Source: Rhodamnia argentea
Lineage: Eukaryota; Streptophyta; Magnoliopsida; Myrtales; Myrtaceae
DNA length: 64,000 bases
Reading direction: 5' to 3'
Assembly: GCF_020921035.1 (NCBI RefSeq)
Contig: NC_063157.1
Span: 20,477,015-20,541,014, forward strand
The translations under genes were made by a program, and so were the position numbers. The notes under the pieces were generated by a model that was not told the origin of the DNA, did not search any database, and was given only the letters and a program-made list of their open reading frames with translations. Below, in pieces: positions 58,347 through 64,000 of this stretch; positions within the stretch are counted from its first letter, which is position 1, and each line of letters opens with the position of its first letter.

Positions 58347-61300
58347 TTAACTAATCCGTAGGTCACCAAGAAAGTCCGACAGCCTAAAGATATATTAAAC
58401 TTGGTTAGCAGAAGCTAATAGAATATAAACAATAGAAGGCCAAAACTGAGCATTTAGAATTAGCAACCGCAGATGATAGTCAACAAGACATTAAAGCGAG
58501 ACATAAAGAGCACTAAGGAAAAACCTAATATCCTTAGCTATCACTGTTTCTCCATCTTCAGCTCCTAGATGCCTCAAAACAACTTCCTCCAGCTGTCCGT
58601 CTCTGTATGCGTGCTGCAATCACATAACATGAATTATGTAGGCATTTTGACAATCTGATCCATCACATGATAGCTGAAGATTTACTCAAATGGAAAAGGG
58701 ACATCTACCAGTAAACAGTCAACCGTCACATAGAAACTTTACAAGTACTACGATATAATAAAGACAAACCACCAAATTTTCATGTCTGCAAGAATGACAA
58801 ATCACATAACAGTGCTAAAATTTTCATGTCTGCAAGAATGACAAATCACATAACAGTGCTAATCCAGTAAAAGCATCCTTCGCTAAGTAGCACACATCCA
58901 GTAGAGGCACCAGTAAGTAGAATCCCATCCCATAATTCATAGCTTCGTCAGCTCTCTCCCAATACATTTCCGAAAATATCAGCGAGAGGCATGAGCGTAA
59001 AGCAAAGGTTTCAAGATGCCTGCTGGCATGGACACTAGCATTAAAATACAACCAAACAAACACTTGCAGAATCTGACATAGCTCGATTAATTTCCAATCA
59101 TCTCCACAGAAATGTTAAGGAAAATGTCTTTCCATGCCTATCAAACATTGGTGCATCAAACCACCGACTTCAATCGAATAAAAAGCCCACACAAATTAAA
59201 ACCTAGTTCATGATTCATAATTACAGAATTTTGATAGGAAGAGAAACAAACTACAAACTTCATCTTCTTTTCTTATGCAAAACTGCCAGACTTCCAAATC
59301 TCAAATCAAACTCAACGACAACAGGCTAAAATCTGGAACAAGGACCCCTACTCCCTATCACTTGATGAATCACCCGAGTTAATCCCCAGTTGTGCCAATA
59401 AAAAAGCCATCTCCATAGGTGTTAAATCATCGTCATCGGTGTCTTCAACATTATAGATATCCAAGTCTTCATCTCCCATAAGGCTCTCAAGAAAAAGTAA
59501 ATGCTCAAAAACACCAAACATTGCATCCATATTTGCAGGATTGCGCCTGCGCCTGCGCCTGCGGGGAGGTGGCCTGTGATGTATCCATGTGTATGACCCT
59601 GGCTTGACCGTATGCTGGAAACAACAAACACGATACCCATTAGGGTATTATCCATTGCCTAAAGATCTTTGGGGTGAGTGTACATTAAATGACAAGTAGG
59701 TTCATAATTCTAAGGACAGAAGTCAGACGAGGACAAGATTTCATCTTGACCACAACAATGCAACTAACTACTTAAGAGACAAGCTTATTCTCTATATAGG
59801 ACCCAAAAGAATTATACATAGACAGCACCACCTCTTCTTCGTCTTCTTTTCAAATATCAGCGTTGAAATACACCAGTCATCATACACCTCATCCTGAAGA
59901 ACGGCCGTTTCACATGAAGTTTATTGAAATTAAAAATCAAGGGTTTGTTCAAATTCCGGACAAGAGGCTGTTATTAAACGAAGTCAGTGTGACAGCAACA
60001 AGAGAACTCCAACATGAAGTTCTAAATAAATGGAAATCCGCTCTTAATCGGCAATATGAGGAGCAAACCAAGCCTACAAGGGAGAATCGGAGATTGCATA
60101 TCCTAGTCAGTCGGAAGAAGACTTATTTTCAGCAATCAAACTCGACGTAACGATAATAAGAAATATAATTTCTAAACAACATTAGTCTCACTCAGTGTGG
60201 GTGTCTTCTTCTCTTTGACACCATTCTAAAGCTACCTAGTCATTTAGATGCACAGGGGAACGTGTTCAGGTATACACTTAAAGCTGCGTGGTGCTCCTGA
60301 TGGCAAACAAGGAAGAAAGTATAATTATTCTAATATTCACCCATCAAAGGTGCCACAATTCAGATCATTAGTCTGCACCAAATGGCAAAAAGAAGCAGAT
60401 ATAGCACAGAAAAGCACATCAGCCCGATATTGTTTTCAACTTCTCTACGAGAACAAGTAACTTATCCATTTTTGCTCCAATACTTCAATATTGTAAAGAG
60501 GCAGAGCTACATAAATTGTATGTGCTCATCTCCATGCTCACTTTACCAATGAGATACCTTCTTTTGAGAGATGCAACCAATACAGGCACTAAAAAAGTGG
60601 AGAAAATGCATATCCTTTCACAATTGCCGGCAGGAGAAAGCAAGTAGGCCAAAAATGAATTCCATCACAGAAGCCTCACTCAAAGTATACATAGGGCAAG
60701 GCAAGCTCTGTAATGAAATCAGAATACTCTCAAGCTTGGAACTGCATTACCTTGTAAAAACAACTAGTCCCAAATGGGCAGTTTCCATCTCCAAAATTGA
60801 AGTGCTTACAATCAATTGACCTGCAAATTAGGAATAGGCTGGAGAGGTCAATTTGAGAATAGAAGAAGAAAGAAAAGGAACATGCGCAAGTTCTGCAGAG
60901 CCACATGGTTAAGTTTTACAGAAAGTATTTCTATCCCTTGCAGTCAAGAAGCAGATCATAAGCGTGTAGCATGTTTGTACAAATGACCAAAGTTTGCAAC
61001 TATTACTGCTGGTAAATCTCAACAAATTCCAGACAAGATCTACTGGAACCAACCCAAAGATGATTAACAGTTGGTCCTCAGGAACCATAAAGCTAAATAT
61101 ATTCTTAGTTCACCTCATAACATACCCAGCGATTGGCCAACAAGAAAATGAAAATTTCTAAGCAATTTTATATATGCAACGCGTGCACGGACAAACACAC
61201 ATATACGTATATTTTTGTATGTAGGATACTTTTATGTCCTTACTTGAGTTTGGACTTGTAGTTGTCGATAATTTCCTCTTTTTCTTCTTTTGTGGTGTAC

Positions 61301-62963
61301 CAAATGACACTGGGTATGACAAAGTAAGAAAGCTTGCGACATATCGGGCAGGCCCTCAATGAACTATTCACATCCATTCCAGTAGTTGGTGAGCTACTAC
61401 GCCAGTTCCTGATGCACGTTATGCAAAACGCATGATCACATTCTGACAATATACCAAACTTCCTTTCAGCTGCAGTGGGTTTCGAAAGAACACGATCCAA
61501 GCATACACTGCATTCTATTTCTTGACTAAGTTTCAATGCCTCAAGCTGCTTTTGCTTTTTCTCACAAGTCTTCATATGCTCCTCTCTTTCTTCAGGTCTA
61601 AAAGGATGCAAGCAGTGCTTTCCACAGGTAGGGCATAAATCTCCATGAATATGAGGGCAAGCTTCTCCACGAGGACAATCGCCAGCGGCGGCAAATGAGC
61701 AAATAGACTGATCAGCTGGTCTGACAGTTCTAGACTCTATGACGTCACTGCCATCAACATAATCACGCTGCTCAAAGCCTCGATTCCATGCAGGTTGGTC
61801 GCGGGGGCCTGAAGGTCTACTTCGTGAAGAAACCTCAACAGAATTGGAGATGGAATGGACTCCACTCCTAGAAGACAAGACTTGAGGAAGAGACCCTGAA
61901 ATGGGGGGCTGTGAGGAAGTTCTCGATGATGATGATGATGCACCGGACCATGGACGAGAAGCCTTAACGTGCTCATATCTGCATCGATTTCCATAGGTAC
62001 ATATTCCTTTCTGATAGAAGGTACATATCTGTGCAAAAATCAAGGGGATCAATAGCAAATACAGAGAATTGATCTGGGTTAATTGTAAAAGCCTGTGGAA
62101 GCCGACAAATACATTGTTTGATGGAGCTGTCCAGTCATGTGAATACTCACAGTGCTCCCCTTTCAAACAAGCACCATGTGCAAAGAACTTGCAAAGAACT
62201 CTGCAAGCACAACTAGAATCATAAGGCCATTTGTCAAAGAAGGCTAGATGACAGAATGGCTTCCGAAGAGTGTCGCATGGTAATTAGTCAGAGAAGAAAC
62301 CATTTTCAGAACAGAATACAAAGAAGCAGATAGATTTTTTTCATAACCAGATACACTGCAGCTTCATGATCTACGCTAAATAAAACTGGCAGCGCCCTAG
62401 CAATGATCAAGCATTTTCAAAAACAGTCTTTTTTCCTTTTTGTCAGTTACACGTCTAATCCACCAACAAATAAGAACGTCTCATCAAAATCCAGAAGCCA
62501 TTTCATGGTCATTCAACAAAAAATTCACAATCACAGGCAACCGAAATGACTGAATTCAAGAGAACCCTATTGCGCCTCGAGCAACCTAACGTCAAGGCAA
62601 AAAGATTTCCACGCCTCGACCAAACCGACGCTAAAAACCTAAGCTTCTGACATGTATCGATGCACCCATCTGAAAGAAAAAGGGCAAAAACGGATAAAGA
62701 CTGCTTTTTCAAATAATTAAGGCACGTAATCATTAAGGAGAAACCAAAGAACATGAATAGGAACGCTTGTCTTTTCGTTCGATGAACAGAAATCTCGTTC
62801 ATCAATGACCACCGTCGCAATCGTAAACAAAGGCTAGCTGCCCATTACCATTCACCACAAGAGAAGCCGCAACAACAACTCTGAATAGCCCCGTGATGAT
62901 TAGAAAACGAATCCGCTGAAAGAAAAATAAGCAGGGAGAAAGGGAAATTCACCTCTTGGACAT
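58347..62963 (-). CDS. MKRN: Makorin-type CCCH/RING E3 ubiquitin ligase (distal-exon isoform)
   Basis: Exons 62963-62953, 62200-62113, 62028-61244, 60820-60751, 58613-58525 and 58383-58347; 1080 nt, 359 aa, all phases consistent. Makorin order is complete. CCCH fingers lie at Cys7-Cys15-Cys21-His25, Cys35-Cys43-Cys49-His53 and Cys143-Cys151-Cys157-His161. The makorin Cys/His block ([12 protein letters not shown]) is at 165-188. The C3HC4 RING runs from Cys206 to Cys263 ([25 protein letters not shown]). A fourth CCCH has Cys299-Cys309-Cys315-His319. The end, [20 protein letters not shown] ... [11 protein letters not shown], matches rice makorin as I remember it. Known makorins are RNA-binding ubiquitin ligases. 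Start is the first ATG (MSKRVLCKFF). A MULE begins 329 bp upstream. Confidence 0.9.
58774..58861 (+). repeat. 44-bp perfect tandem duplication in a makorin intron
   Basis: Two adjacent copies (58774-58817 and 58818-58861) of an AAATTTTCATGTCTGCAAGA-type unit, apparently identical. It looks recent and lies in the intron before the distal terminal exons. Confidence 0.85.
59348..59614 (-). CDS. MKRN: Alternative terminal exon of the makorin gene (proximal isoform)
   Basis: A TTTCCAG acceptor at 59615 opens an 88-codon frame in the phase required after exon 4 (60751). It reads [20 protein letters not shown], then an Arg run, [20 protein letters not shown], an acidic stretch ([20 protein letters not shown]) and a stop. 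Its first codon is CAT (His), which would complete the fourth CCCH finger exactly as the CAC at the start of the distal exon does. The joined product would be 406 aa. KPGSY..W..HRPP endings occur in other makorins as I remember them. The Arg run comes from a CGCAGG hexamer repeat (about 59547-59565). No transcript evidence is available here. Confidence 0.7.
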   Translation of the reverse strand, partial: HTVKPGSYTWIHHRPPPRRRRRRRNPANMDAMFGVFEHLLFLESLMGDEDLDIYNVEDTDDDDLTPMEMAFLLAQLGINSGDSSSDRE

Positions 62964-63291
62964 GGCGACGAGAATTGAACAAAAAAAAAAGAAAAGAAAA
63001 AAACAGGACGAATAAATACACAGATGCAATCTGCAGTATCTGTTATGAGCGATTTCAATCGGAAGAGAGGATTCTTTCGGATGGAAGAAGAGAAATTGAG
63101 GATGAAAATGAAACGCCCTTCACACCCCGCCTGGATTTAGGGCTTTTTCTTCATTTTGGGCGGTATCGCCCTCCGCCCCTTCAAGAACTCTCACGCGTCG
63201 CACGTGCGTGGGGGAACTCTCTTCCATCCTCTTTTTTTTTTTTTTCGGTTTCTCCTTTTGAGTTCCTCTCTTACCAAACACATAAAATACA
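62964..63291 (-). promoter_or_regulatory. Promoter and leader region of the makorin gene
   Basis: Short interval between the makorin start codon and the next MULE. Contains A-rich leader-like sequence (62975-63010) and a GC-rich stretch (63130-63215) with CACGCGTCGCACGTGCGTG, which includes a CACGTG G-box at about 63202. Site assignment is by motif only. Confidence 0.4.
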
Positions 63292-64000
63292 GGAAAAAAA
63301 TCCAAAAAAGGGCATCAAGTCCTCTTGTTTTTTCAAATAAGGGTCCAAAATAAACTATGTTTTAAATAAGGGCCCAAAGTGACATAGTACGTTTCAATTA
63401 AAGGCTCGAAGTGGTTCTAATGTATCAAAAAAGGGTTTGACTCGAATGGCGTTTTCGTCATTTCACATTTTAATTTTTTCATTCATTTTTTTATTTTTCC
63501 TGATTTAAAAAAAAAAAAAAGCCACGCACAGGCGGGAGGACCGCCCCTCCCACCTATGGCCTTGAGCCCACCACCGGTTGGGGGTCGACGGGCGCGGCGA
63601 AGGCCGGTTTGGTCGCCGGCCCTCGCCGAGGCATCGGCGACCCCACCAACCTTTGCCACCCCCGCCTATCGCCCTTCGGCAATGGGACGGTGGCCACGAG
63701 CTAGAGGGCCGCCCCTCCCGCCTGTGAACATCCACTTTCTCCTTCTTCTTTTTTTTGAGAAAACAGATAACAAAAAATATAATAAAAAATAAAAAAATTA
63801 AATAAGTAAAAAGACTAAAATGTGCTTAAATCAGGCCCTTTTTTGAGATTTTATGGTCATTTCAAGTCTTTATTTGAAACGATGTTCATTTGGAGCCTTA
63901 TTTGAGAAAACATGAGGATTTCGGGCCCTTTTTTGAAACCGTATTCACTTATGGCCCTTATTTGAGAAAACATGAGGACTCTGGGCCCTTTTTCGAAACG
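63292..64000. mobile_element. MULE-type element, left part (runs off the window)
   Basis: Starts GGAAAAAAATCCAAAAAAGG, then GCATCAAGTCC and AAATAAGGGTCCAAAAT, the same terminal family as the element at 6039-7998. After a GC-rich core (63530-63735), inverted counterparts of the terminal motifs appear from about 63825 (GGCCCTTTTTTGAG, GCCTTATTTGAGAAAACATG). These include a tandem subterminal repeat of about 61 bp (63894 onward). The right terminus lies beyond the window. The open frames inside are not recognisable genes. Confidence 0.7.

Overview
This window is nuclear DNA of a flowering plant, most likely a eudicot. Genes are split by short AT-rich GT-AG introns, there is no bacterial-style gene packing, and the proteins are plant families: a BAHD acyltransferase, an AG-peptide, a plant makorin, plant COM1/SAE2, and FAR1-like and plant-mobile-domain remnants. 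I cannot name the genus. Exon models below were built by hand from splice sites and reading-frame phase; each one closes in frame.

Layout. 0.7-5.2 kb: a SURP + G-patch splicing-factor gene (minus strand). 6.0-17.7 kb: transposon-rich DNA, comprising a MULE-type element that carries a LYR-domain ORF and is itself interrupted by a Harbinger-like MITE, a second MITE with TAA target duplications, a possible solo LTR and a SINE-like fragment. 17.8-20.1 kb: COM1/SAE2/CtIP homologue (minus). 21.9-27.3 kb: a nine-exon gene (plus) with a NAB2/PWI-like N-terminus and a C-terminal RRM, head-to-head with COM1. 29.8-30.6 kb: an intronless membrane-protein gene (minus). 30.9-31.1 kb: an AGP23-like arabinogalactan peptide (minus). 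31.6-32.5 kb: a small MULE-like element.

33.3-51.6 kb: an 18-kb tandem array, the most unusual object here. About 28 direct repeats each carry the same 119-bp exon of a kinesin-14 motor domain, with splice sites still visible in the best copies. Outer repeats are about 0.9-1.1 kb long. The central 22 are about 370 bp and form an apparent seven-monomer higher-order repeat seen about three times. Two broken copies of a plant-mobile-domain gene and two copies of an unrelated 0.8-kb block lie at the array ends.

52.5-54.1 kb: a frameshifted FAR1/FRS (MULE-transposase-derived) pseudogene (minus). 54.7-56.2 kb: an intact BAHD acyltransferase (plus). 58.3-63.0 kb: a makorin-type CCCH/RING E3 ligase (minus) with two different terminal coding exons, each starting with the His codon needed to finish the fourth CCCH finger. 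63.3 kb to the end: the left part of another MULE of the same family as the one at 6.0 kb.

The genes do not form a pathway. Several are nuclear RNA or DNA housekeeping functions (splicing, poly(A)-RNA binding, double-strand-break resection, ubiquitin ligase). The window is best read as a gene island broken up by TE insertions, three of which sit within 0.9 kb upstream of start codons, plus one locally born satellite.
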